A stretch of 64,000 bases of DNA from Streptomyces xantholiticus. Lineage in GTDB: Bacteria > Actinomycetota > Actinomycetes > Streptomycetales > Streptomycetaceae. Made by a program: the position numbers and the translations under genes. Location of the stretch: contig NZ_BMWB01000001.1 of NCBI RefSeq assembly GCF_014651015.1, forward strand, positions 1 through 64,000. Direction: 5' to 3'. Shown here piece by piece: positions 25,705-34,741 of the stretch. The notes beneath the pieces are model-generated. The model did no database searches, had not been told where the DNA came from, and worked only from the letters and a program-made list of their open reading frames with translations. The first letter of the stretch is position 1. Every line of letters starts with the position of its first letter.

Positions 25705-26059
25705 CCATCACCCTTTCGATGAGTTCCACGCTCGGCTTCTCCGACTCGTCGGGCGGGGACTGGACCAGGATCAACGAGGAGTTCAGCAGGTCCCCGCAGA
25801 GAACTTTCACCACGCTCACCGGCAGATCCAGGTGGGCGGCGATCTCGGCCACCGCCACCGCGCGATCCCGGCAGAGCTCCAGGATCTCGGCGGACTCCGG
25901 CTCCAACGGCCCGTGCCCGACGTCGTCCAGGGACCGGGTGACGACCAGCGTGATCAGCGCGAAGGCGTGCTGGCTGTGGCGGGTGCGGCCGCCGGTGATG
26001 GCGTACGGCCGGACATGGCGTCCGGCCCCCTCTTCGTCGAACCACGGCGCCTCAGGCAT
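25685..26059 (-). CDS. cvnC: Conservon DUF742 protein CvnC (conservon 2)
   Basis: A 124-residue DUF742 protein with VRPYAITGGRT and the winged-helix-like AVAEIAAHLDLPVSVVKVLC followed by GDLL. The start (MPEAPWFDEEGAG) overlaps the end of cvnB by 8 bp. It is shorter than the conservon 1 homologue, mainly by a Gly/Pro-rich N-terminal stretch. Confidence 0.9.
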   Translation of the reverse strand: MPEAPWFDEEGAGRHVRPYAITGGRTRHSQHAFALITLVVTRSLDDVGHGPLEPESAEILELCRDRAVAVAEIAAHLDLPVSVVKVLCGDLLNSSLILVQSPPDESEKPSVELIERVMDAIRQL

Positions 26060-26483
26060 CCTGGATGTGACCGTGGAATGAAGCCTGCACGCGGGGCGCG
26101 GCGCTGAGGTACTTGCCCACCTGCTTGACGAGCGTGCCCATCTCGAACGCCATCATCCCGACATCCACTTCCTCCGAGGCGATCGCCGCCAGCCTCGCTC
26201 CCCGGCCGGCCGCGGTGACGAACAGGAATGCCTTGTCCATCTGGATGACCGTCTGCTGGACCTCGCCGCCGTGGAAGTGGCGGGCGGCACCGCGGGCCAG
26301 GCTGTGCATGCCGGAACCGACCGCCGACAGGTGTTCCGCGTCGTCCCGGCCGAGGCCCCTCGATTTACCGATGAGGAGGCCGTCCCCGGACAGGACGATG
26401 GCGCAGCGGATCTCCGGGATCTGCTCGACGAGGCTGTCCAGCAGCCAGTCCAGTTGGGGAGTGGCTCTTACCTGCTCAGTCAT
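26052..26483 (-). CDS. cvnB: Conservon roadblock/LC7 protein CvnB (conservon 2)
   Basis: A 143-residue roadblock/LC7 protein: LDWLLDSLVEQIPEIRCAIV, LSGDGLLIGKSRGLGRDDAE, and GARLAAIASEEVDVGMMAFE. The ATG at 26483 (MTEQVRATPQ) is preferred to an in-frame start 18 bp upstream, with GAGGGAAAG as the ribosome site. It starts 20 bp after the cvnA stop. Confidence 0.92.
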   Translation of the reverse strand: MTEQVRATPQLDWLLDSLVEQIPEIRCAIVLSGDGLLIGKSRGLGRDDAEHLSAVGSGMHSLARGAARHFHGGEVQQTVIQMDKAFLFVTAAGRGARLAAIASEEVDVGMMAFEMGTLVKQVGKYLSAAPRVQASFHGHIQDA

Positions 26484-26503
26484 TACTGATCTTTCCCTCA
26501 CAG

Positions 26504-29032
26504 TTAGTTGGGGCCGCGGTCAGGCGACTCTGCCTGCCCGTCGGCACCAGCCGACTCGTCGGTGTCGGAGATCCGGGCCCGCTTCATGCCCTGCTGGATG
26601 GCCATCATGGTGCGAGCCGAGTCGCCGGGGGAAAGGCCGCTGCTCTGGCCCTCGTCGTTCTCGGTCTGCTCCTGCGCCGCTTCCTTGCGCAGCTGCTGCG
26701 CGAGGCTCGCACCCCGGGTGCGTTGCGGAAGTACGCGCGGAGTCACCAGTGGCGCGGGCGCGGCCTGGGCGCCCCCGTACACGGCGTGCCCCGCAGGGCC
26801 GGCGTCGGGGGCGGGATGCTCCTGGGGCGGCGTCCACTCCGGCACCGGAGCCGGAGCGGGCATCGGCGCCGGGGCGGCGACAGGGCCGGGGGCAGGCGAG
26901 TGAGCTGATACGGCCGGCAACAGGCCTGCACCTCCGTACTCGGGGTATCCCTGAGGGTCGTGGATTCTGTCCCGCACGGCTGTGGCTGCTCCGGCGGACG
27001 CCATGGCGGGCGGCGGGACCGCGGCGTGGGCCGCGGGTTGGGCGGGAGCAACGGGTGGTGCGGGCTCGGCGGCCGCTGATTTGAGGTGCTCCATCAGCGG
27101 GGAGTCCTGCTCCTCCAGCAGCTCCGTCGGTACGAGCACGATGGCGAGGGTCCCGCCGTAGACGGACTCGCGCAGTTCAACCTTGATCTTGTGCCGCTCC
27201 GCGAGCCGGGCCACGACGAAATGGCCGAGTCGCGGGTCCTCGCCCAACGTCATCATGTCGAGCTTGGGCGGGTTCACCAAAAGCTGGTTGGCCCGGGCGC
27301 GGTGCTCCTCCGGCATACCGAGGCCGTGGTCCTCGACCTGGAGGGCCAGTCCCCTGGCGACCTTCGTCGCGCTGACGAACACCTGGGTGTCGGGCGGGGA
27401 GAAGTTGGTGCCGTTCTCGATGAGTTCCGCGAGCAGATGGGTGACGTCGGCGACGGCTCGGCCCGCGAGCGATATCCGACGTCCCGGCGAAAGGTTCTTC
27501 ACCTTGACCCGGGTGTAGTGCTCGGTCTCCGCCACGGCGCTGCGCATCACGTCGGTGATGGACACCGGGGCGGTCATCCGCCGGGTGGGCGGGGAGCCGC
27601 CGAGGATCACCAGGTTCTCCGAGTGACGCCGCACGCGGGTGGCGAGGTGGTCGACCTTGAAGATGTCCTTCAGCAGGTCCGAGTCCTCGTGCTTGCGTTC
27701 GAGGTCGTCCAGGAGCGAGATGAGGCGGTGGATGAGGGTCTGGGTACGGCGGATGAGCTTGGCGAAGACCTTCTCCGAGCCCTCACGGCCGAGGGACTGC
27801 CGGACCGCGGTGTCCGCGGCGACGCGCGCCAGTTGGTCGATCGCCGCGTCGAGCCGTCCGAGCTCGTCGTCGGCGTGCTGCCCCTGGGCGGGGAGTGTGC
27901 CCGGCTCGACGGGTTCGCCCCGTTCGAGCCGGGCGAGTATCTGCGGCAGCCGGGTGCTCGCGAGGTCCTCGGTCCTGTGCTGCAGCTGCGCGAGGCGTGC
28001 GAGCACCGAGCGGCGTACGCGCAGGGCCAGCACCCCGACGACCGCCAGGGCGGCCGCGGTGCCGGCGCTGCCGAGTAGGGCGCCGAGCAGGAGGTCGTCG
28101 GCGCGGTCCGAGCCGATGCCGGCCAGGTCCTCGAGGAAGGCCGCGTTCAGCTCCTGAAGGTCCTTGACGACGCTGCCGGCGCCGTCCGGCCACGCCGTGG
28201 CCTTCTCGGGCAGCTCGCTGTCGCGGTCGGCGGCCACGGCGTCCTCGATCGACGCCAGCGCCGTCCACCGGGGGCTGTCGGTGATGCGCTCATAGGCGGC
28301 GGCGCCACCCACCGGCAGGTCGGGAGCGTTCAGGCCGTCGGCGGCCTCGCGACGGACGGCCGTGTACTGGCCGAACCGGATGCGGTCCGGGGCGGCCATC
28401 CGGCCGGACGGCAGCGCCCCGGAGATCATCGCGTCCTCACGCGAGAGCATCTCCGTGACCTGCACGAGGGAGGCCGCTGCGGCGACGGTGTTCGCCATGC
28501 TTCCGTCGCCGGCCCGGGTGGCCGCGGTGAGCAGGCCCGCGGCGCCGCCGATGGTGTCCGTGAAGTACTGGAAGGCGTCGGTGACGGAAAGGCCGCGCGC
28601 ATCGATCGTCTTGCGCCGGTCGGACAGCTTGCCGATCGCCTGGTCCAGTTTCGCGGCGCGGCTCTTCAGCGCGGCGGTGTCCAGCCCGGAGGGCGGGACC
28701 CGGCGGTAGTCCTCGACCGCCGCGTCGGTCCTGCTCCTGGCGCTGTCCAGGACGGCGCGGGACTCAGGAGTGCGATCGGCCTGCCAGACAGCGGTGAGGC
28801 GGCGCTCGTCCTGAAGACTCGACAGCACACCGTGCGCGGGCTGTCCGACGGACACGACCCGGTCCACGTCGGCGCCGAGCCGGACCCGCTCGTCGACGAG
28901 CCCGGTCGCCGTGTAGCCCCACAGTCCGGTGAGGCACAGGGCCGGGACCACAAGGGGCACAGCGATCGACATGCGGAGAGATCTGCGAGGGGCGGACCTG
29001 TGAGTTGTCCGCTGTTCGCGGGTGCCTGGCAT
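26504..29032 (-). CDS. cvnA: Conservon sensor histidine-kinase-like protein CvnA (conservon 2)
   Basis: An 842-residue membrane sensor. It has a first membrane segment near residues 22-42 (MSIAVPLVVPALCLTGLWGY) and an extracytoplasmic helical nitrate-sensor-like domain. A second segment follows near 310-335 (LLLGALLGSAGTAAALAVVG), then a GHKL ATPase domain with ELIENGTNFS, EDHGLGMP and GHFVVARLAERHKI. The Pro/Ala-rich tail ends with a charged helix. I chose the ATG at 29032 because GAGGA precedes it; an ATG at 29044 has none. The 222 bp upstream show no gene. Confidence 0.9.
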   Translation of the reverse strand: MPGTREQRTTHRSAPRRSLRMSIAVPLVVPALCLTGLWGYTATGLVDERVRLGADVDRVVSVGQPAHGVLSSLQDERRLTAVWQADRTPESRAVLDSARSRTDAAVEDYRRVPPSGLDTAALKSRAAKLDQAIGKLSDRRKTIDARGLSVTDAFQYFTDTIGGAAGLLTAATRAGDGSMANTVAAAASLVQVTEMLSREDAMISGALPSGRMAAPDRIRFGQYTAVRREAADGLNAPDLPVGGAAAYERITDSPRWTALASIEDAVAADRDSELPEKATAWPDGAGSVVKDLQELNAAFLEDLAGIGSDRADDLLLGALLGSAGTAAALAVVGVLALRVRRSVLARLAQLQHRTEDLASTRLPQILARLERGEPVEPGTLPAQGQHADDELGRLDAAIDQLARVAADTAVRQSLGREGSEKVFAKLIRRTQTLIHRLISLLDDLERKHEDSDLLKDIFKVDHLATRVRRHSENLVILGGSPPTRRMTAPVSITDVMRSAVAETEHYTRVKVKNLSPGRRISLAGRAVADVTHLLAELIENGTNFSPPDTQVFVSATKVARGLALQVEDHGLGMPEEHRARANQLLVNPPKLDMMTLGEDPRLGHFVVARLAERHKIKVELRESVYGGTLAIVLVPTELLEEQDSPLMEHLKSAAAEPAPPVAPAQPAAHAAVPPPAMASAGAATAVRDRIHDPQGYPEYGGAGLLPAVSAHSPAPGPVAAPAPMPAPAPVPEWTPPQEHPAPDAGPAGHAVYGGAQAAPAPLVTPRVLPQRTRGASLAQQLRKEAAQEQTENDEGQSSGLSPGDSARTMMAIQQGMKRARISDTDESAGADGQAESPDRGPN

Positions 29033-29254
29033 CTGATTCCTCATACGCAGCGAAACACACCACTCATGGCAGTAAGGGACGATTCAATGTCCAAGTAACC
29101 CCCACGCGCCACGTTCTGATGGGCCGTCATACGAGGCGTCGGGGCGGTTGAACCGTACCAGGATCATGCCGTACCTTCACCTGCGCCCTTCGGCGGAATT
29201 GATCTTGCGGTCCACGGTGGGCCGGCCCGGCCGTTGCACACGCCGCCGAGCAGG

Positions 29255-30439
29255 TCACAGGAGCGCCAGCAGCTTGGGGGTGTAGAGGGCGCCGACGCTC
29301 CCGATGCCGGCGACCATGTCGAAGTAGACGGACGTCAGTTCCGGGTCCTTGCTCACCGCGCGCAGCAGCGACAGGCGCTGTTCGTGGGGAGCCAGTTGTG
29401 CCGCCGACAGTGTGGCCTGATATCCCGGGGCGAGGGAGGTGTCGCGCTCTTCCGCGTAGCTCCGCAGCGCCTGGTCGAGCTTGTCGGGGTCACCGCCGAG
29501 CAGGCCGCCCACGTGCCGGGTCAGCGCTTCGGCCTGGAGGAACGCGTCGCTGATGCCGCGGGCGGTGATGGAGTCCTTGTGGTGGCCCGCGTCCCCGACC
29601 AGGGCCCAGCCGGAGCCGGTGGCCCTACGGAAGAAGTTCTGCTGGTCGCCGGTGCCGCGCAGCCGCTCGACGCGCCGTTTGCCGTCGAGCCGCTCGTACA
29701 GCGCCGGCGCCGTGGCCCGTATCTGCCGCAGATAGGCGGCGCGCGGGTCGGTGCGCACCTCCTCGAACCGTGCCTGCGGGAAGTAGGCCAGGACGAGCGT
29801 CGCCTCGTTGTTGGTGGGAACGGTGGCCACCCAGCTGCCGGGACTCTCGTACAGCTCCAAAGTGGCCGGCACGTCCTCCCAATAGCCGTAGTAGGCACAG
29901 GTCAGCCGTGGGTCCCGGACGGTGAAGCCCGCCTTGGCGAGTCTCGCGACGGTGGAGCGCATTCCGTCCGCGCCGATCACCAGGTGGGCCCGTTCGGTGA
30001 AGGAGCGGCCGTCGTGCCGGCCCTCCACGCCGACGACACGTCCGGCGTCGTCGTGCAGCAGGCGGGTCACGGAGCACCGCTCCCGGAAGTCGACGCCGGC
30101 GACGACGGCCGCGTCCGTCAGGACGGCGTCCAGGACGTGCCGGCGGGGAGCGTAACCGGCCCGCTGCCCCTCCACCCCCTGTGCGCAGCCTTCGAGGCGG
30201 ATGTCGGCCACCTCGTAGACCGCGCGGTCCAGCGGCGGGCAACCGGTGGCGCGCACGGTCTCGAGCACCCCCCAGCGGGCGAGCGCTGCCACGCCGGGCT
30301 GGTGGATGAGATGGGTGGAGAGGGTGTCGGAGGGGAAGCCCGCCCGGTCCAGCATCAGCACCCGGTGCCCCGCGCGGGCGAGGAGCATGGCTGTGGGGGC
30401 TCCGGCGCAGCGCGCCCCTACCACGATGGCGTCGAACAT
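29255..30439 (-). CDS. FAD-dependent oxidoreductase of the assembly-line locus
   Basis: A 394-residue flavoprotein of the FAD_binding_3/geranylgeranyl-reductase-like superfamily. The dinucleotide motif is the atypical VVGARCAGAPTAMLLARAG. GADGMRS is the DG motif and GDAGHHKDSITARGISDAF the GD-like motif. The tryptophan-halogenase WxWxIP motif was not found, so oxidation, dehydrogenation or hydroxylation is more likely than halogenation. It is the last gene after the KS-ACP and adenylation genes, 84 bp downstream with a hairpin in between. It may oxidise a carrier-bound intermediate or the released product. Confidence 0.82.
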   Translation of the reverse strand: MFDAIVVGARCAGAPTAMLLARAGHRVLMLDRAGFPSDTLSTHLIHQPGVAALARWGVLETVRATGCPPLDRAVYEVADIRLEGCAQGVEGQRAGYAPRRHVLDAVLTDAAVVAGVDFRERCSVTRLLHDDAGRVVGVEGRHDGRSFTERAHLVIGADGMRSTVARLAKAGFTVRDPRLTCAYYGYWEDVPATLELYESPGSWVATVPTNNEATLVLAYFPQARFEEVRTDPRAAYLRQIRATAPALYERLDGKRRVERLRGTGDQQNFFRRATGSGWALVGDAGHHKDSITARGISDAFLQAEALTRHVGGLLGGDPDKLDQALRSYAEERDTSLAPGYQATLSAAQLAPHEQRLSLLRAVSKDPELTSVYFDMVAGIGSVGALYTPKLLALL

Positions 30440-30477
30440 CTACCTGCGTACCTCACAGACGTTGAGAGGATCTGGGG

Positions 30478-30516
30478 CGCGAACGGTGCGTGCGCCTGCG
30501 GTGCGGACCGTTCGCG
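30478..30516 (-). terminator. Hairpin between the adenylation and flavoprotein genes
   Basis: CGCGAACGGT (30478-30487) pairs with ACCGTTCGCG (30507-30516) around a 19-nt GC-rich loop, just past the adenylation stop codon. It could attenuate read-through into the flavoprotein gene. Confidence 0.5.
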
Positions 30517-30523
30517 GCGGGAC

Positions 30524-32077
30524 TCAGCGGCTGCGCCCCAGCCGTGCCAGCAGGGCCTGCCGGTCGATCTTGCCGTTCGCATTGAGCGGCAGCTGCTCCA
30601 GGGTGACGATCCGGCGGGGCAGCATGTAGGGCGGCAGTCGCTCGCTCAGCGCGGAGTACAGCTGCTGGTCGGCGCATCCGTTTCCGCTGACCGCGGCCTC
30701 GAGCTCCGGTTCCCCGTCCGACGCCTGCACCGCGACGACGACCGCGTCACGCACACCCGGCTGCTGCCTCAGCATGGCCTCGATCTCGCCGAGTTCGATC
30801 CGGTGGCCGCGGATCTTGACCTGGTGGTCGGTCCGCCCCATGTGCACCAGGTGCCCGTCGTGCATGGCGGCCCGGTCCCCGGTGCGGTACCAGTGCTTGT
30901 CGGTCAGCGGCCGGCCCGCGCTCCCGCGGGTCGCGGCTGCGCCGTCGTCGGAGGGCAGGAACCGGCCTGCGTTGTTGGCCGGGTCCAGATAGCCCGGGAA
31001 GCGCTGCGGACCGCGGACGCACAGCTCGCCGCTGTCGGCGGGCCTGCCGTCGTCGTCCAGCAGGAGGATGTCCAGCGTCGGATAGCCGGTCCCGATCGGC
31101 ACCGTCCCGTTGGCCGTACGGGGCCAGTCCGCCCGGCGGCGCGGCAGCCGGTAGGCGGTGCAGGAGATGGTCAGTTCGGTCGGTCCGTAGAGGACCTCGA
31201 TGGCGCTGTCCGGCGCTGCCGTCTGCCACTCCTCCGCGGCCGCCAGGGTCAGCGGCTCACCGCCGAACACGCTCCAGCGCAGGGTGGGCATGCTTCCCGG
31301 TTTCAGCGTGCCGAGGCGCGAGGCGAAGGTGATCAGCGACGGCACGGAGAACCAGTGCGTGAGACCGAGGGCGTTGACCGTCCTGACCGGTGACAGGAGC
31401 TGGCTGCGCTTCGGCACGACCAGCGTGCCGCCGGACGCCCAGGCCACGAACAGGTCGTGCACGGAGCCGTCGAAGGTCAGGTCGAAGGTCTGCGAGAGCC
31501 TGCTTCCCGGCCCGATGTCGTAACGGGGCGCCACATGGCCGAGGTAGGCGCAGAGGTTGGCGTGCGAGACGGGAACTCCCTTGGGGGCCCCCGTCGAACC
31601 GGACGTGAAGATGATGTACGCGACATCGTTCGGATCCGTCTTCGGATCCGGCAGGTCGGCCGGCGGCCCGGCCGCCAGGGACGTCAACTCGTCGGGTCCC
31701 AGCACAACGAGCGGCACCCCGGGGTCCGCGCCGACCGCGGAGGTGTCCGCGAGCACCAGCTCCAGGCCCGCAGTCTCCGCAATACGGGCGGTGCGGGCGG
31801 GCGGGTGCTCCGGGTTGAGGGGGACGACGGCCGCACCCGTGCGCAGGACGGCGAGGTAGCCGGCGTACGCGGTCACCGACCGGCTCGCGAGCAGCCCCAC
31901 CCTGCGGGGCGCCCTGCCGCCGCCCGCCGCGACCAGCCGGGCAGCGATCCGCTCGGCCAGATCGTGCAGTTCGCGGTAGGACAGCCGCTCGTCGTCCACT
32001 TCCAGTGCGGTGCAGTCGTCACCGAAGACGGCGGCGGAACGGGCGAACCACCCGTACACGGTCTGCGGGTTGCTCAT
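30524..32077 (-). CDS. Stand-alone adenylation enzyme (amino-acid/carrier-protein ligase)
   Basis: A 517-residue ANL-superfamily adenylation protein with no carrier domain of its own. Core motifs: TSGSTGAPKG (158-167, A3), FDLTFDGSVHDLF (A4, with Asp203 at the NRPS amino-group-contact position), YGPTEL (A5), YRTGD (A7), KIRGHRIELGEIEAML (A8) and NANGKIDR with the catalytic Lys503 (A10). The A4 aspartate favours an alpha-amino acid substrate over a fatty or aryl acid; the exact residue cannot be called. ATG overlaps the KS-ACP stop (ATGA), so the two are made together and the ACP of that protein is the natural acceptor. Confidence 0.88.
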   Translation of the reverse strand: MSNPQTVYGWFARSAAVFGDDCTALEVDDERLSYRELHDLAERIAARLVAAGGGRAPRRVGLLASRSVTAYAGYLAVLRTGAAVVPLNPEHPPARTARIAETAGLELVLADTSAVGADPGVPLVVLGPDELTSLAAGPPADLPDPKTDPNDVAYIIFTSGSTGAPKGVPVSHANLCAYLGHVAPRYDIGPGSRLSQTFDLTFDGSVHDLFVAWASGGTLVVPKRSQLLSPVRTVNALGLTHWFSVPSLITFASRLGTLKPGSMPTLRWSVFGGEPLTLAAAEEWQTAAPDSAIEVLYGPTELTISCTAYRLPRRRADWPRTANGTVPIGTGYPTLDILLLDDDGRPADSGELCVRGPQRFPGYLDPANNAGRFLPSDDGAAATRGSAGRPLTDKHWYRTGDRAAMHDGHLVHMGRTDHQVKIRGHRIELGEIEAMLRQQPGVRDAVVVAVQASDGEPELEAAVSGNGCADQQLYSALSERLPPYMLPRRIVTLEQLPLNANGKIDRQALLARLGRSR

Positions 32078-34035
32078 GCCGTCCGCGCCTCCGTCGCCCG
32101 GATCCACTCGCGCAGCGCGCCCACCGTGCGCAGTCGGCCCAGTTCCTCGGGGTCGATCTCATGGCCGGTCTGCTGGGACAGCTCGACGATGATCCGCAGT
32201 TTGGCCAGCGAGTCGATCCCTACGTCGACGAGTGTGGAGTCGTCCTCGTAGGTGGTGCGCGCGTGCTCGCACAGTACCCATTCGGCCAGGTCGCCGGTGC
32301 GCTCCTCGCACTCCCCGTCGGGCCAGTAGCGCTTGGTCTGCCAGGGGTAGCCGGGCAGCGGGACGAAGCGTCCGGGCTCGCCGGAGATCGCCTCCCAGTC
32401 CACCGTCCCGCCGTTGCGGTAGAGCTCGACCGCCTTGGCCAGTTTCCTGGGCGTCCGCCCGTGCCCTTGGCTCTCGCCGGACCCGCCGAGTACCGCGGCC
32501 ATCTCCTCGTGCGACGACGCGACGACGGCCAGGCGGTGTTCGTGGTGCTGACGGCGGACCGCCGCGCTGTAGCAGATGTCCCGGAGGGGGAACGCGCTGC
32601 CGGGCCCGTCGGCGCCGAGGTATGCGGTGTAGGCGCGGCGGAGAGCGGCCAGCGCCTCAGGAGTGCGGGCGGAGAGCGGCAGCAGGTACGGCCGGCCGGC
32701 CTTCTCCTTCGTGGCGACCGCCGGTGGGGGGTCGGCCTGCCGGACCACGACGTGTGCGTTGAGGGACGAGGAGCCCTGCCCGGAGACTCCCGCCCGGCAC
32801 GGCCGGCCGTGGTCCGGCAGGTCGTGCAGCTTCTCCGGTACGAGCACCGGCAGTTCGTCCCAGGCGACCTGCGGAGTGGCCGTGTCCAGGTGCAGACTCT
32901 GCGGGACCTGGCCGTGCTCCAGGCACAGTACGGTCTTGATCAGACCGGCGATGCCGCCAGCGGCCTCCGCGTGGCCGATGTTGGTCTTGACCGAGCCGAC
33001 GAGCAGCGGCCGGTCCGACGGCCGGTCCTCGCCCAGGACTTCGCCCAGAGCGGTTATCTCCAGCGCGTCCAGCACGGGCGAGCCTGCTCCGTGCGCCTCG
33101 ACGAAGTCCACGTCGGCCGGTGACACCCCGGCGTCCTCGTACGCCCAGCGGAGCACCTCGACCTGGCCGGTCTTCGAGGGGTTCAGCACCGAGCCGCTGG
33201 TGCGTCCGTCGTTGCCGACGGCACTTCCTTCTATGACGGCCCGGATCCGGTCGCCGTCGGCCAGGGCGTCGGCGAGGCGCTTGAGGACGACGACACCCAC
33301 AGCGTCGCCCGGGGTGTGGCCGTCGGCAGCGGCATCGGCGAACTTGCTCCGGCCGTCGGCGGCCAGGGCCCCTGCCTGCGTCATCATCACGCCCTCGTCG
33401 GGACGCAGAGCGAGGTTCACTCCGGCGACGAGCGCCAGGGGGCTCTCCCTGACGCGCAGGCTCTGCACCGCGCTGTGCACGGCAACCAACGAGGAGGAGC
33501 AGGCCGTGTCGATCAGGACGCTGGGCCCGCGGAGGTCGAGGAAGTACGACAGACGGGCGGGCAGCAGTGAGCGGAAGTTGTTCAACTGCGAGGCCGTCAC
33601 GCTCTGCAGGCCCTCGCGGAACCGGATCTCCAGGTAGTCCGCCCGCGCGTTGCCGACGAAGACTCCGGTCCGTGTCCCCGCCAGCTCGTCGGGCCGGCGA
33701 CCCGCGTCCTCGAGTGCGTCCCAGGCCGTCATCAGGAGCAGCCGCTGCTGCGGGTCGAGTTCGACCGCCTCGGTGGCCGACATCTCGAAGAACTCGGCGT
33801 CGAAGTCCGCCATACCGGCCAGGTAGCCGGCGCGGCGGCTGCCGATCGTCCCCGGCCCGGGACGCTCGGAGTGCAGCGAGTCCACGTCGTAACGATCAGG
33901 CGGTGTCTCGCTGGTGGCGTCCACACCGTCCCGCAGCAGGTCCCACAGCTCGTCGGGCCCGTCGGCACCTGGCAGCCGGCAGGCCATGCCGATCACCGCG
34001 ATCGAGCGTGCGCCGACGTCGTCCGTCCTGTTCAT
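32074..34035 (-). CDS. AT-less type I PKS protein: KS - KS/AT linker - post-AT linker - ACP
   Basis: A 653-residue protein. The KS domain (about 10-432) has an intact catalytic triad: Cys179 in DTACSSSL, His315 in EAHGAGS (usual EAHGTGT changed) and His355 in KTNIGHAE. A typical KS-to-AT linker follows (about 449-516: LPLSARTPEALAALRRAY, then DICYSAAVRRQHHEHRLAVV). The roughly 300-residue AT is missing. The sequence resumes with a post-AT linker (VELYRNGGTVDWEAI, then FVPLPGYPWQTKRYW, about 536-571) and an ACP (about 578-648) whose DVGIDSLAKL carries the phosphopantetheine Ser609. GAAGGAG precedes the ATG at 34035. No KR, DH or TE is present. It must be loaded in trans, by a separate AT or the coupled adenylation enzyme. 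Confidence 0.9.
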   Translation of the reverse strand: MNRTDDVGARSIAVIGMACRLPGADGPDELWDLLRDGVDATSETPPDRYDVDSLHSERPGPGTIGSRRAGYLAGMADFDAEFFEMSATEAVELDPQQRLLLMTAWDALEDAGRRPDELAGTRTGVFVGNARADYLEIRFREGLQSVTASQLNNFRSLLPARLSYFLDLRGPSVLIDTACSSSLVAVHSAVQSLRVRESPLALVAGVNLALRPDEGVMMTQAGALAADGRSKFADAAADGHTPGDAVGVVVLKRLADALADGDRIRAVIEGSAVGNDGRTSGSVLNPSKTGQVEVLRWAYEDAGVSPADVDFVEAHGAGSPVLDALEITALGEVLGEDRPSDRPLLVGSVKTNIGHAEAAGGIAGLIKTVLCLEHGQVPQSLHLDTATPQVAWDELPVLVPEKLHDLPDHGRPCRAGVSGQGSSSLNAHVVVRQADPPPAVATKEKAGRPYLLPLSARTPEALAALRRAYTAYLGADGPGSAFPLRDICYSAAVRRQHHEHRLAVVASSHEEMAAVLGGSGESQGHGRTPRKLAKAVELYRNGGTVDWEAISGEPGRFVPLPGYPWQTKRYWPDGECEERTGDLAEWVLCEHARTTYEDDSTLVDVGIDSLAKLRIIVELSQQTGHEIDPEELGRLRTVGALREWIRATEARTA

Positions 34036-34741
34036 CAGACCACTCCTTCAGATGCTTCGCTTCGTGATGCCGATGCACGAACGCGCTGTTCACGTACTGC
34101 CATGAGGATCCCTGGGAGCGGTGGCGGGCCTGTCGCTTCCGGCGGGCGTCGCCGATCTGCGGCAGGCCCTGCACGGCCGGCCGGGAACGGCTCGGGGTGG
34201 ACCGAACTCCGGTTCGCCCTGCGGCCGGGTTCGGTACCGATACGGATGTCAGGCCTGTCACGGACTCTCACGGACAGGCACGGGTCACGGGCGGCGGGGA
34301 CGGCGCCGGGCCCGCGGCTCGAGGTGCTGTCCATAACGACGTAGGGGCGTGATCGGTGGGGCACTGCGCCACGGCGGGATCACCGGCAGGGCGGCACTGC
34401 CCGTGGCCGCGGCAGTGTCCCTGCTGTCCGAACCGCACTTGCCCCACTGCTCCGTTCCCCTCCCTGCGCTCCCACGGCACAGCCCGCCGCATGAATACCC
34501 ACCGCATGATTGTCATATGTAAAACCGCTGCGGCCGATTCCGGTTGATGGTTTGGCGGGAAGTGATCGCCCAGCGTCGAAGCCTTGCCCGATTGAGGCGG
34601 AATGCACAGTTCGAGCTGCATGGACAGTGCCGTCACGGTAGACATCACCCCCGCCTCGCCGCCCCTGGCGTATCTCAAGTGAAACGGAAAAGACGGCACT
34701 TGGTTCGTCCACAGTGCCGAACATCTGATTTCATCTGGCGC
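34036..34741. other. Long intergenic region, no convincing gene
   Basis: 706 bp between the divergent KS-ACP and GAF-protein starts. Open frames here lack GC-frame bias consistent with coding and recognisable motifs. The least GC-rich part (about 34490-34560) contains a GGGTAT hexamer on the minus strand (34495-34500), resembling a sigma-B-group -10 but without a matching -35. Promoters of both genes should lie here. Confidence 0.45.

Noticed and set aside
30439..30524. Flavoprotein as a tryptophan-type halogenase of the assembly line
   Set aside because: The WxWxIP motif and the halogenase lysine region were not seen, so only a general FAD oxidoreductase is supported.
34495..34500. GGGTAT as a sigma-B-type -10 box for the KS-ACP gene
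   Set aside because: No GNNT-type -35 at 14-16 bp spacing was found, and the site is about 460 bp from the start codon.
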